Of a stretch of DNA of 64,000 nucleotides, positions 10,195 through 20,658 are shown in pieces. A model generated the notes under the pieces. That model did not search any database. It worked only from the letters and a program-made list of their open reading frames with translations, and had not been told where the DNA came from. Numbering within the stretch: the stretch's first letter is position 1; every line of letters begins with the position of its first letter. The DNA is from Agapanthus africanus. Taxonomy: Eukaryota; Streptophyta; Magnoliopsida; Asparagales; Amaryllidaceae. The translations under genes were made by a program, and so were the position numbers. The stretch is from positions 594,898,410-594,962,409 of the forward strand of contig CM057344.1 in assembly GCA_030015575.1 (NCBI GenBank), written 5' to 3'.

Positions 10195-11290
10195 GAAACA
10201 CCTTCGTCCAGTTCTTTACTATAACCGTGTTATTGTACGCTTCATCCCGAAACTCGTTCAACTCGTTTAATTGCAACTTCCGATAGCTGCCCGCTTGGTC
10301 AAGATCAAAGTTAAGATTTTTAATAGCCAACATAGCTTTGTGTTCAATCTCGATAGGGAAGTGGCAAGCCTTGCCAAAGACAAGCCGATAAGGAGACATG
10401 TCAAGATCGGTCTTATATGCAGTACAGAATGCCTAAAGAGCATCAGTTAATTTAGAAGACCAATCTTTACGATTCTTAGAAACCATTTTCTCCAAAATCT
10501 GCTAGATTTGCCGATGAGAGATCTCGGTTTGTCCGCACGTTTAGGGGTGATATGGCGTAGAAAGATTGTGGTTGACAGAATATTTCCACATCAAAGCCTC
10601 GAACGATCGATTGCAGAAATACATCCCATTGTCACTAATGATAGCGCGAGAGTACCCGAACCGAGAAAAGATCTTTTCTTTAAGGAATTTAATGACAATG
10701 TTGTTGTCATTAGTTCGGCTCGGTATTGCCTCAACCCATTTTGAGACGTAATCAACCGCCAAGTGAATGTATAAGTTCCCAAAAGAGTTGGGAAACGGGC
10801 CCATGAAATCAATACCTCAAATATCAAATATCTTAACAACCAAGGTTAGTTGGAGCAGTATCTCATTCCTCCGTGAAATTCGACCCATGTGTTGACATCG
10901 TAAACAAGTTTTGCAATAATCATATACATCTTTGAAGAGCATTGGTCAATAAAAGCCGCGTTGGAAAACTTTTTCCACGGTTTTTCTTGGGCCGAAGTGA
11001 CCGCCACATGCTTGATCATGGCAAAAGGACAACACACTCTTGAACTCGTTATTAAGGACACACCAGCAAATGATCTGATCGTGAACAAGTAGGGTTCGTC
11101 CTAGTAAAAGTGCTTTACTTGGGATAAAAATCTGTAAATATCTTGATTTGACCATTCGCTGGGTACCAATCCCGTCACTAAATAGTTCACGATATCGGCA
11201 AACCAAGGTTTGCAAGATATGGTCAAGAGGTGTTCGTCCGGAAAAGAGTCGTTTATTAGCACAGTCAACGTTGGCGACGAAGGAAGTCAT
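10195..11290 (-). pseudogene. G1 integrase (broken)
   Basis: The zinc-binding N-terminus (11290-10846) shows SFCHDQACGGHFGPRKT. The catalytic core (10839-10541) shows [12 protein letters not shown] and ISDNGMYF, the first two acidic sites, then GQTEIS just past 10541 for the third. The C-terminal part (10399-10195) shows MSPYRLVFGKACHFPIE. In the core-to-C-terminal stretch one frame continues through in-frame stops near 10541, 10505 and 10435. A frameshift separates the zinc finger from the core. The end is cut at 10195 by the E1 LTR. The family integrates cDNA; this copy cannot. Confidence 0.88.
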
Positions 11291-11610
11291 GAAAGATGAT
11301 CGGCTACTACGTTTTCACATCCATTTTTATCCTTAATAACAAGGTCAAATTCTTGCAGCAAGAGTATCCAACGTATTGGCCTAGATTTAGCATCTTTCTT
11401 TGCGAAAAGATGCCTCAAGGCGAAGTGATCGGTGTAGACAGCGACTGGTGAGCCGATTACATAAGGCCTGAATTTTTCTAATGCAAATACATCCGGCGAG
11501 AGTTCCTTCTTAGAGGTTGTATAATTCATTTAGGCATTATTCAAGGTCCTACTCACATAATAAATTACATGTGGCATCTTATTGATATTGTTTGTACCCA
11601 TTTTGACACG
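11287..11610 (-). pseudogene. G1 RNase H, C-terminal part
   Basis: Encodes MPHVIYYVSRTLNNA, then [20 protein letters not shown] and a [16 protein letters not shown] segment, the standard RNase H tail of Ty3/gypsy RT. It ends in ENVVADHLS before the integrase. One stop (near 11530) separates the first two pieces. Its N-terminal half lies 2.86 kb away at 14470-14720, because X1 interrupts the domain after the codons for AIGAVLEQ. Confidence 0.85.
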
Positions 11611-11844
11611 CAAACATGCTAGGTGCGCACCTACAATAAAGGGGCAAGTGCCCCATATAAATGAGCAAGCTATAAAGTGTGCACCTAGAATAAAGAAGCC
11701 AAGGATATTTGCGCACATGGCAGAAAAGTAACTTCGATGACTTGCGCACCTATATACATGCGCATATGAAAGCTGATGCATGAGATAGGCCGCGACACGT
11801 GCGCACATCCTTACCGTGCGCAGCATCCAATAAAGCATGCGAAT

Positions 11845-12860
11845 AGAAGAAAAATCTTCTGTTGATAACAAACCAAACAAAATTGATTTGGGATCTAAGA
11901 TCCAATGATGTGTGCGCGTTCTAAATTTATATGCATCAATTTAGATCTTTTTGTTAAGACCCTAACAAACCCCTTTCCTATAAATAGGAATCCCAGGAAA
12001 AAAAAAGGCAGAGATTTTTATATCGGCCGCTATCAAAAAAAAAAGTGCGCACTTCTTCAACCGAGAAGATTTTATTCATCTTCTTCCTTCCTCGGCAAAA
12101 TCCTAGAAAAGCTAGGTAAAGAAACAGAGAAATACTTCTCTTTCATCATAGAAGCCCTTGCTTCTCTTTAAAAGCTTTTGCTTTTTCCTGAATCTATCGA
12201 TTCATTATAAAAGAGATCAAAAGATTTTACGTTCGATCTCTCTTATGTAAAAGTCTATACTTTTACGAGAGATCAATCTTAAGATCTGAGATCCATATCA
12301 AAATATGACCTATCCATGTACATAAAAATGGTCTTTTGATTATATCATCACCAAAAATCAAAGAACAGAAGTCATTGCTTCTTTTTGAAAGGCTTTACTT
12401 TCTTTTCTACTGCATGCGCACCCTATCCAGGACGCACTTGGTAAAGAAATGTCTTTGAAGATGTTCGCATAACGATACATACGTGTACGCATGGGAAAAA
12501 TAATGTCCCCGGAGATGTGCACATTACGCGATACACACGTGTACATATGGGGAAAATAATGTCCCTAGATATGTGCGCATCACGTGACATGCACGTGTGC
12601 GCAAATGAAAGATGTTAACTTTTGAACATGTGCATATAAAAATTTGACCTGATAACAAGTGTGCAACCACATGATATGCACATGCGCAGCCCCCTGACCA
12701 CAAAAGAGTGCGCAACCACGTGATATGCACATGTGCACCCTCTTTAAAGAAGATTCATGTATATGCGCACTTGGACCAGCAAGCTTTTGCTTGAACACTC
12801 AGTTAAAATAAACTAAGTATGGAAGTCTATGCTTCTTATATGTGATCCTATGATCAAATA
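11845..12860. repeat. Field of short perfect hairpins
   Basis: At least thirteen perfect inverted repeats with loops mostly of 3-7 nt (one of 16). They include AGAAGA/TCTTCT 11845, GGATC/GATCC 11891, AGAAGAT/ATCTTCT 12064, AGAGAA/TTCTCT 12126, AGAAG/CTTCT 12150, AAAAG/CTTTT 12170, TGAATC/GATTCA 12189, AGAGATC/GATCTCT 12212, GTAAAAGT/ACTTTTAC 12247, AGAAG/CTTCT 12367, GAAAG/CTTTC 12387, CAAGC/GCTTG 12780 and TGATC/GATCA 12843. Several share the form GAAG-N6-CTTC. Between them lie near-palindromes built on TGCGCA and CACGTG (12480-12740). No protein function is visible. Confidence 0.55.
11979..11988 (+). promoter_or_regulatory. TATA box in X1
   Basis: TATAAATAGG within CCTATAAATAGGAATCCC, followed by an A-run and a hairpin-rich pyrimidine-biased stretch, like a promoter and 5' leader of an LTR or pararetrovirus-like unit. 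No mapped transcript start. Confidence 0.35.
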
Positions 12861-12867
12861 GATCATA

Positions 12868-13180
12868 TTTTCTAAGTTGATATTAATCTAAAATAAAATT
12901 AATGATCCTTAATCCATGTTATCTACGTTGATCTTAGTCATATATACGATTAATGATCCTTATGCCATATCATCTAAGTTGATCTTAGTCCTGCATACAA
13001 CTAACGATCCTTAGTCCATGTTTTCTTATCTTAATCTCATGCATGACTAAAGATCGCTCAAACAACATGATCATGATATCTAAGTTGATCTTAGTCACAT
13101 ATACGATTAAAGATCCTAAGCCCGATCCTTACACCATGTCATCTAAGTTGATCTTAGTTTCATATAAGGCTAACGATCCT
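12868..13180. repeat. ~51-bp tandem array 1 of X1
   Basis: About six units of CTAAGTTGATCTTAGT.. with a second half CATATACGAYTAAYGATCCT. Each good unit holds two hairpins: CTAAG-TTGAT-CTTAG, and AYTAA-NNATCC-TTARTs in paired variants (ACTAA/TTAGT or ATTAA/TTAAT). Units diverge by substitutions and one is expanded by ~12 bp. Spacers are not unique and the repeats are imperfect, so this is not a CRISPR. Confidence 0.8.
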
Positions 13181-13392
13181 TAGATAAAATATAAGTTCGC
13201 CAAGTTCCAACATGTTCTTTTCCCCCATATACGGGATGTGGTTCAAGGGTACATCTTTCCACACCTCTGATATACGGCGTTGTAATTTCTCAATGTCTTC
13301 AGAGAGGTAGCGGGTCCCAACAACCAATGACTCCTTTCTCGTCCCAACTTGATAAAAAATATGAAATTTCATCAAGACAGGGAATGTCTTAA

Positions 13393-13513
13393 CCCCATAT
13401 TGGTGCATCTCATATTGATGCGCACCTCATATTGATACGCACCTCATATTGATGTTCGTCCCATATAGATGCGCACATCATATTGATGCGCACCCCCATA
13501 TAGATGTGCACCA
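13393..13513. repeat. 17-bp tandem array in X1
   Basis: About seven units of CTCATATTGATGCGCAC with variants (CATATAGATGTGCAC and similar). Each unit ends in the TGCGCA-type palindrome that recurs through X1. It lies between the first ~51-bp array and a TA microsatellite. Confidence 0.85.
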
Positions 13514-13535
13514 TCCCAACAACCACCACCCCAAG

Positions 13536-13561
13536 CATATATATATATATATATATATATT
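13536..13561. repeat. (TA)n microsatellite
   Basis: Thirteen AT dinucleotides within X1, followed by palindrome CCCAATATTGGG near 13599. Confidence 0.9.
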
Positions 13562-13800
13562 TGAAGGAAATATAAATGCTTTCAAATTGGATCGCACCCC
13601 AATATTGGGCGCATTCCCATGTTACCATCATTCACTTCGCCACATAATATATACACGTACGCGCAACCTGAAAAATGGACCGCTATGTTCCTAAACTGGT
13701 ATTTTGCCCTGTGGACTTTCCCCGTATTGACTACTGTATACTATCCATGGGCTACCCATATATGATCAAATGATCAATTGAGCCCATATGCTCACTGTTT

Positions 13801-13985
13801 CTAAGTTGATTTTGATCGCATATACGACTAATGATCCGCATTATCTAAGTTGAACTTAGTCCCATATACGACTAACGATCATTAATCCATATCACCTAAG
13901 CTGATCTTAGTCGCATATACGATTAGCAATCCTTAGTCCATATCATCTAAGTTGATCTTAGTCTCATATACGACTAACGATTCTT
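13801..13985. repeat. ~51-bp tandem array 2 of X1
   Basis: Four units of the same repeat as array 1 (CTAAGTTGATCTTAGTC..CATATACGACTAACGATC), with stem-arm substitutions that mostly keep pairing (ACTAA/TTAGT, ATTAG/TTAGT). A TTAGATCAAACTC tail follows at 13984, matching the tail of array 1. Confidence 0.8.
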
Positions 13986-14469
13986 AGATCAAACTCAAGT
14001 ATTCCGTGAACTGATGGACATCATTTATATAAGATATGCGACCTAAGTTCATCCCAAATCTAATATGTACGGATTTGGACTAATCCATGACCTACGGGCC
14101 ATGATATATTTTAATCTCCGTATACAATCCAAGGGCAGCCCAAAATAAACAAACCATAACACGACACGAAGTGATATACTTAGAGTAGAGAAAGTTATTA
14201 TCGCTTGGCGGTAACATGATTAACTGCAAGGGATTGCGTCTGTAGGAAAAAGCGTCCCCACAATCAACAAACCCCTCACATATGATGGGGAATCTGAAAA
14301 GTTCAGCAACAACGGTCGCATCCATCCAAACCTCCGATATACGGTGTCATAAATCAACTTGGTATCTTCGGAGAGGTGGATGGATATGTTCCATATAGAA
14401 TTTACCCCTGCATTCAGGCTGGACACGCTCTCCGCGCCTCAATCCAGTTTTCGGCGGTAAACAAATGTG

Positions 14470-15377
14470 TTGTTCCAAGACTGCACCGATAGCAAAGTCG
14501 GATGCATCACACATAAGCTCAAAAAGATGATTCCATTCGAGAGAGGATAGAATGAGAGCGGTTGTGACGAATGAAAGGTTGTGTCCTTGGCCAAGAAAAG
14601 AGTCAAGGGTCTAACAATCTTGCTAAAGTCCTGGATGGACCGTCTATAAAAAATCGGCATGGCTAACAAAGGATCGTGTATCTTTGACGCGTTTGGGATG
14701 AGAAAGGTTGGAAATGACATCTATTTTAGCTTTGTCAATCTCAATGCCACTTCGTGAAATAATATGTCCTAAGACAATACCTTCTTGAACCATGAAGAGC
14801 ATTTCTTCCAATTTAAAGTTAGATTCTTGTCCTTACAGCGGGTAAGAACAGCGTCAAGATGAAGTAAATACTGATCGAAGGAGTCTCCAAAGATGTAGAA
14901 ATCGTCCATGAATATCTCCAGAAAATTTTCTATCATGTCGGAGAATATCCCCATCATACACCGTTGAAAGGTAGCTAGAGCATTGCATAACCCAAAGGGC
15001 ATGTGTTTATATGCAAATGTGCCGAAGGGACAGGTAAAAGTGGTCTTGTCTTGATCCTTATCGGCGATGGGAACCTGGTTATAGCATGAGTAACCATCCA
15101 AGAAGCAGTAATACTCATGCCCAGCAAAGCGTTCTAACATTTGGTCAATGAAAGATAGAGAGAAGTGATCTTTCTTAGTCGCGACATTGAGTTTCCGGTA
15201 ATCAATATATACTCGCCACCCGGTTTGGGTGCGAGTTGGAACCAACTCATTTACCTCATTAGTAACGACTGTGATGCCAGACTTCTTCGAGAAAATGTGA
15301 ATAGGACTTACCCACTGGCTATAAGATATTGGGTAAATGATACTACTATCTAAGCATTTGACGATTTTCTTTTTCAC
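14470..15377 (-). pseudogene. G1 reverse transcriptase and RNase H N-terminus
   Basis: The 15377-14769 frame (~200 aa) reads as Ty3/gypsy RT: IIYPISYSQWVSPIHIFSKK, GWRVYIDYRKLNVATKKDH, LDGYSCYNQVPIA, TFTCPFGTFAYKHMPFGLCN and the catalytic FMDD. The next frame (14720-14439) gives FYRRSIQDFSKIVRPLT, then after a further frameshift the RNase H start, ASDFAIGAVLEQ, with its Asp. X1 follows immediately. Normal role: copying the element RNA. Two frameshifts and the X1 insertion inactivate it. Confidence 0.9.
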
Positions 15378-15405
15378 CGCCTCTCATGACGGGATTCAAC
15401 CGTCT

Positions 15406-15861
15406 TTATGGGTCACGGGTTGGTTTGGCATCATCCATCAAATGTATATGATGTTCAAAAATTAAGAGACTAATCCCTTTGATGTCTGCCATAGTCCAAC
15501 CAAAATCTTGCCAATTTGATTGTAAGACAGAAAAAAGGGCTTTCTCTTGCTCTAAAGTTAGAGAAGCCGAAATGATAACGGGTAAAGTCTCATTCTCACC
15601 TAAGTATACATACTTGATCTCTTGCTTTAAAGTTAGAGAAGCCGAGATGATAACGGGTAAAGTCTCGTTCTCGCCTAAGTATACATACTTGAGATGAGAC
15701 GACAAAAGCTTGAGTTCAAGCGTCGGCGGAGATACAATAGAAAGTAGGGTAGGTGGCCAATGCTCAAACTCGAAGGATTCCATAAGGGGTTCATAATGAG
15801 TGTATGAAACTGAAACGGATGGTTCAATTAACTTGTCCGAAAATTCAAAAGATTCAAACAC
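15406..15861 (-). pseudogene. G1 linker between protease and RT
   Basis: 151-codon open stretch with the Athila landmark YLGENETLPVIISASLT before RT, the WTMADIKGIS segment and DDAKPTRDP, which leads into RT. The landmark is present twice in tandem (75-bp duplication, see next). A frameshift separates this from the protease reading frame upstream (15828-16508). Confidence 0.82.
15554..15703 (-). repeat. In-frame 75-bp tandem duplication
   Basis: Two 75-bp copies (starting 15554 and 15629 on the plus strand) encode 25 residues twice, each with KYVYLGENETLPVIISA. They differ by a few substitutions, and the frame is kept. Confidence 0.9.
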
Positions 15862-16508
15862 GGGAGGTGGTCATCGACAGAAGGGTCCCATGAATCAAAA
15901 TCATTAAGGAAAGTGAATCTTTCATACTCCCTATTAGCGTAGGAGGCTGCAGGGTCAAACAATAACGCACTAATGGCGTCAAGATCATCATCGTTGAATA
16001 AAAACTCATCGAATTCACAACTATCGGGAGCTATCTTGTGGCCGGAACAAATATCTAGCATATGAGCAGAAGGTTCGGAGGGTTGACTCCCCAACCTGAA
16101 AATGTTGAGTTCAATTGTCATTTTTCCAAAAAATAGGTTCATGGAACCATTTCGACAGTTGATCGCTTCATTTGAAGTTGCGAGAAATAGTCGACTGAGA
16201 ATTATCGAAATTTGATTCCGTGGATTTGCTACAGGCTGTGTATCTAAGACTATGAAGTCCACAGGGAATATGAATTCCCCGATTTTAATTAACACATCCT
16301 CCAGCTCACCCCTAAGGTGGGTGATTAATCGATCGGCCATTTGGAGTGTACAATGCATGGATTTCAACTCTCCTATACCTAGTTTCTCATACACCGAATA
16401 TGGAAGCAACTTAACACTAGCACCAAGATCTAGAAGAGCGCGATTGATGTTCTTACCCCCAATAAGAAGTATAGGTTGGCCCTCAATGAATAAAAGAGGG
16501 TGGTCCAT
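15828..16508 (-). pseudogene. G1 protease, copy B, with downstream linker
   Basis: 226 open codons. An aspartic protease core near the start reads INRALLDLGASVKLLPYSVY, with Asp in DLGAS, then ILSRLFLATSNEAINCRNGS (the family usually has ILGRPFLAT). An acidic linker with LDICSGHKIAPDSCEF follows. Same family as the copy A protease at 29285-29735 and the G2 protease at 25113-25598. It is one half of the internal duplication of G1. Confidence 0.85.
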
Positions 16509-16963
16509 CAGCAGAACAAAAAGATGGGGTAGTTATAGAAATTGTAGGACAGCCGGGGTCCTTGTGTTTTTTGGGAAAATTTTGGGTAAGAGTATCGCTC
16601 ACGTTACTTACTAAGAAAACCTTCTTAGGTACTTGAGTTTTCTTTTTCTTAGTGCACGATTCCTTAAGAATTTTCGCATAAGATGGGGCTTGTTGGATAG
16701 CATCTAAGAGATGGATATTAATGTTAATTTGTTTAAACATCTCCACAGCCTTCTCCATTTGTGGACTTGGTTTGTTGGGCCTCAACCGATTTGGAAATGG
16801 AACTTTATTGAAAAAGGTTGGGTCCAACACTTGTGGGGATGATTGTGGAGGCGGAATGGATCCTAAAACTGGTGTTTTAGTGGAATGAAAAAGGGACCCA
16901 TTCGGAGAAGTGAAAGGAGAGTTAAAGCCCGGTGGAGAACGGAGAATGGGCTCGGAAGAAGAC
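16483..16963 (-). pseudogene. G1 gag-protease linker, copy B
   Basis: A Pro/Ser-rich stretch (SEPILRSPPGFNSPFTSPNG) leads to EKAVEMFKQININIHLLDAI, then CTKKKKTQVPKKVFLVSNVS and the protease. In the family this stretch joins Gag to Pol. At 16964-16971 it meets the hAT-like element, whose other end is at 20658; the linker resumes at 20667. Confidence 0.8.
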
Positions 16964-16971
16964 GATGGAAT
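16964..16971. repeat. Target-site duplication of the hAT-like element (left)
   Basis: GATGGAAT, repeated at 20659-20666. The uninterrupted sequence in copy A (30100-30120) has a single GATGGAAT, proving an insertion with an 8-bp duplication, the hAT size. Confidence 0.92.
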
Positions 16972-17464
16972 TACGGGTGCAACTAAGCCGAGCTTGTACA
17001 AGCCGGCCCTTTTCTAAGCTCGGCTCTGCTTAATTTATGCTAGCTCAAGCTCGGCTCGAGTTCGCCTTGAGTTGAGTAGGTCTAGCTCATGTTCAGCTCG
17101 TTAACTTACCGAGCCTTAAACGAACCAAAGTCGAGCTCAGATGCATCTTCTATTAAGCGATCTCTGAAAGAAAAATGAAAAAGAGGCATTTGGTGGAGGC
17201 TGAGGATAAGTCAATGGCCATTACAGGTGTTTCAGAAGAAAAAATGAAAGTATTTTATAAAAAGCTAGGCTGGGGACAACAATCATAATTCTTAAGACCC
17301 AGGGCTTTCAGATATGGAAAGAATAAAAAAATTAACATCTAGAGTATGGAATAGGTTTAAGTGCTGGGTTTTATATTCACCTCAATTGCACTTTATATAC
17401 TATCCCTTAATTGAATCAAGTGGCCTAAGAGTTGTATAAAATCTACTCTATACTATATATTACT
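16972..17464. mobile_element. Non-autonomous hAT-like transposon, left part
   Basis: Starts TACGGGTGCAAC. The other end, read inward from 20658, starts TAGGGGTGGTAA, giving a short imperfect TIR. Both ends carry the subterminal GCTCGGCTCG-type motif common in plant hAT elements. With the inner LTR removed the element is ~700 bp and has no transposase ORF. 17160-17464 is featureless filler. Confidence 0.82.
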
Positions 17465-18093
17465 TGTAACACCGTAGTGCATTTATACCATATTTTATTT
17501 GAGTATTTTCTAATCTTGCGACTATTTCTTGATTATTATCGTTTTGGGTGCGGATAGTGCATTTGGTATCTGTGGATAGTATCCGACTAGACCCGCATAA
17601 TCAAAAACCATCATGGTTCTAGATTACGACATATCCTTGTTAGTACAAATGATCCGTGCATATCTAGATTCTATATACATGTATCATATATTTAGTATCT
17701 ACATATATTTTAAATAATACAAATTATAACCAACTATAATATTTTTAATATCTAACATGGCCTGTATCATACCCCATACCCAATGGTTGCATCCTTACAT
17801 CATGTTCCTGCCCAGATTGATAAAACAGACTCATTTGGATCGCTACGTGATTTATGTATATCCGTTCTTGGTGGTATACATTTTATTTAACCGGACGTCG
17901 CATTAATGTTTTAACTGATACGTATATTATCTGTATTTCAAAACTAGAATTTTAGATGTGACCGGGTATTTTTTGGAGTATTTTTGTACTAGCTATATAA
18001 TCCCAGAAGATATATTATAATATTTACTAAAACCTTAACAGTTAATTTATATATAATATATATAATATATTTTAAACTAATAATATTTCCTAC

Positions 18094-18170
18094 CCTCTCT
18101 CTCTCTCGTATCCTCTCTCTCCTCTCTTTCACTCTGTCTCTCTCTCACTCTCTCTCTCTCTCTCTCTATG
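18094..18170. repeat. (CT)n-rich microsatellite in solo LTR
   Basis: CT dinucleotide runs interrupted by short variants, next to a TA-rich tract. Confidence 0.85.
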
Positions 18171-19649
18171 ATATATATACATATAAATTATATATAACCT
18201 AATATAGTCATCACCCCTCTCTCTCCCCTCTTCTTTTCTGCCTCTCGCGACGAGAACCCAACACCCGAACCCTAGCCTCATCTCACCTCGCCACCACTCT
18301 CGCCCTCGTCCCCTCTTCGTCACCACCACCTCCTCGTCATCCTCACCTCCGTCACCACCTCCACCTCTAATCCTCCTCTCTTTCCCTACACCCGATGACC
18401 CACAACCCAAAAACCCAACACCAAAAATTCCCTCGCCTCCACCGCCGATCACCTCACCACCTCGTTGCCGTCACCCCCATCCCCGCCTTCACCTCCTCAT
18501 CCCTCTCTCTCTTCTCCCGACCTCCCAACACCACCACCAACACCCTGCACCCGAGAACCCAAGAACCCCAGCAACTGTAGAACCTAACCTCGTCGTTACC
18601 CATCTCCGACGACTCGCCGTCGCCGTCAACCTCACCTCGACCTTCTCAACACCACCTCCACTTAATCCACTCCTCTCTTCTCCTTCTTCCCGAGCCTGCA
18701 CACCCAACCCGAGAACCCGCAACCCATGCCCATGCTTGCAACACCTCACCACCTCATCACCGATCACCCTGACCTCTTCGTCGTCTCCTCCGTCCTCTGC
18801 CCAGAACCGATACCACAACCCTAATCCCTTTTCTTCTCCTTCTTCTCTTTTCTTTCTTTCTTCTTTTTTCTTGATTTCTCGGGTCCGGCCGCCTCGTCGG
18901 AGTCGCGCACGTCACCGACGATTCGGGCGACCCAGTCATCATCGTCAACCAGCATAGTCACGTCTTTGAGTAGCCTGGTCCAGTCCTGTATGCGCGTGGT
19001 TGCATCGCGACGTGTATCCGACATCGAACGTGACATACGTAGCCCGTCGTGAGATCCGATCAGGCAAGTTTATCTTGCAACATGCTACGTTATAATATAA
19101 CTATATATATATATATATATGAATAAAAATAATACATGTGTTATAATATGCATCCAATGTTATATATTTACCGTTTTTCGATATCCGTTCGTATCCGCAC
19201 TAACAATTGCATATCTAGTTGCATGCCGGAACTTCATTATATCATATTACCTTTATATTAGTGCAACATGCTATCTAGTTACATCATACGTAGTCATGGA
19301 TACGTATACAGGTTATTACAGATAGATACATATGCATCCTGATATCCGTCGTGCTTACCGTATTCAGATATTCGTTACAGTTTCACATTTGGATATCTAT
19401 CTGATACATATGCATCACATGACATGTTCACGACATACTACTTGACTCATTACTTGGATCTAGTTACTAATGCCAACAATCCTGACTTGTTATTCTGACG
19501 GACGTTACTTGTTGTTTGCATAGACGAAAACCTGTACCTGCTTGATCCTGTGTTGGTATTAGATCTACATTGGCAATACCTGATTTGAACACAAACCTGG
19601 GGATAAAGGAGAAATCAAGAATGTAACCGAAATGTAACTCAAAGGGCTA

Positions 19650-19815
19650 TTATTACGTGTTTGCCATTTTTCCGGGCGTTACGAAATGTCCCGTCTGCCG
19701 TTTTTCCGGGCGTTACGGAATAATTACATGTTTGTCGTTTTTCCGGACGTTACGGAATAATTACATGTTTGTCGTTTTTCCAGACGTTACGGAATAATCA
19801 TGTTTGGGCGTTATG
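19650..19815. repeat. ~35-41-bp tandem repeat in solo LTR
   Basis: About five units of TTTGTCGTTTTTCC..GACGTTACGGAATAATTACATG, the last one shortened. Confidence 0.85.
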
Positions 19816-20453
19816 GAATAATCCTTTTACAGTGGTCCCGTGGGAAATGAACTGGACATAGACTGATGGGTTACGATGAAAATTACATTAAGTGATTTCA
19901 AAGACTCTTAGTATAGATAACCTAGAAGCCCAGTTTTAGGTTACACATCACATATACACACATACCTCATTGTTTATATTTATGTTGTTGATTTATATTC
20001 ATATTTACATATCTTGTTACATCCTGGTTATTAATGCTATTTTGGTATTATGACGCACTGACGTCTGGGTTTTACAAGGCCTAGTTCCTCTATCGCTATC
20101 GCCATGCTGAACAGGAGTATTTTAGCCGTCAAGGTGAGCAGTGAGGAATTAAATTTAGAGATGCTTAGTTTAGTTATTTTCCGTAACTTTATTTCTTGAT
20201 GTAAGCCCATATTAGGACGTATTTTCAGATGTTGTTTATTGGATATTGGTCATTTTCGCTTATACATTTTCTTGACTCTTTTTATTATGGCAAATGGACA
20301 TGTACTAGATAGATTTTATATTTTACTGTTCTTGATATCCTATAGACGGTCGTAATGTGACTGTGGAGGGATGTTTCCTAGCCACAGGTAACATGGTTGG
20401 CTCTGTCACATGCTGTAATTTGCGCACTCTGGGAAGCGGGGCGTGACATTACT

Positions 20454-20658
20454 GTTTTTTTTTTCAAACTGTGTAACCGAGCTGAACACATGTCAATACC
20501 GAACAAGCCTGGCTGAGCTCGAGTTCGGCTCGTTTAATAAACGAGCTAGGCTTTCAGGCTCATGTTCGGCTCATTACTAAATGAACCGAGCTTGAACGGG
20601 CTGATACTGAGCTGAACCCTAATCGAACCCGAGTTGGTTTGTTCAATTACCACCCCTA
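20454..20658. mobile_element. Non-autonomous hAT-like transposon, right part
   Basis: Continues the element after the solo LTR and TTACT duplication. It has GCTCGAGTTCGGCTCG subterminal motifs and ends ACCACCCCTA at 20658, followed by the right 8-bp TSD GATGGAAT (20659-20666). Confidence 0.82.

Larger units (their letters stand above)
11611..14469. mobile_element. X1: unclassified repeat- and hairpin-rich insert in RNase H of G1
   Basis: The limits come from where G1 coding stops (minus codon CAA at 14470-14472) and resumes (CGT at 11608-11610). Content: many TGCGCA palindromes; a field of short hairpins (11845-12860); two ~51-bp arrays (12868-13180, 13801-13985); a 17-bp array (13393-13513); a TA run; and a TATA box (11979). 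Each ~51-bp array is followed by a TTAGAT.AAA tail. Two modules share ~55 bp around GATATACGG (13253-13310 and 14330-14385). I see no TIRs, no clear TSD and no recognisable protein. It could be a non-autonomous retroelement (the TATA plus A-rich start would fit an LTR) or a composite array. Confidence 0.55.
17465..20448 (+). mobile_element. Solo LTR (2984 bp) of a Ty3/gypsy-type element
   Basis: Begins TGTAACACCG and ends GGGAAGCGGGGCGTGACA. It is flanked by perfect 5-bp TSDs TTACT (17460-17464 and 20449-20453). There is no internal region, so it arose by LTR-LTR recombination. Strand is inferred from the GGGGCGTGACA end, usual for chromovirus-type LTRs. It contains a CT microsatellite, a pyrimidine-rich tract (18270-18960) whose ORFs are low-complexity artefacts, and a 41-bp repeat block (19650-19815). 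Confidence 0.88.

Noticed and set aside
11905..12171. 88-codon ORF downstream of the X1 TATA box
   Set aside because: Lys- and Ser-rich translation of an A-run and hairpins, no family resemblance, no copy to compare.
13160..13408. Minus-strand 82-codon ORF in X1 (with a weak second copy near 14330)
   Set aside because: The two copies share only ~55 bp and differ in frame; no domain recognised. Kept as a DNA-level repeat only.
12868..13985. Possible CRISPR array
   Set aside because: Units are imperfect, contiguous and lack unique spacers; plant context.
11611..14469. X1 as a Mutator-type insert with a 9-bp TSD
   Set aside because: ACACATTTG and GCATGTTTG at the two edges differ at three of nine positions, and joining them does not restore the G1 reading frame.
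18129..19036. ORFs rich in Pro/Arg/Glu in the solo LTR
   Set aside because: Translations of CT-, CCTC- and CACC-rich low-complexity DNA inside an LTR.
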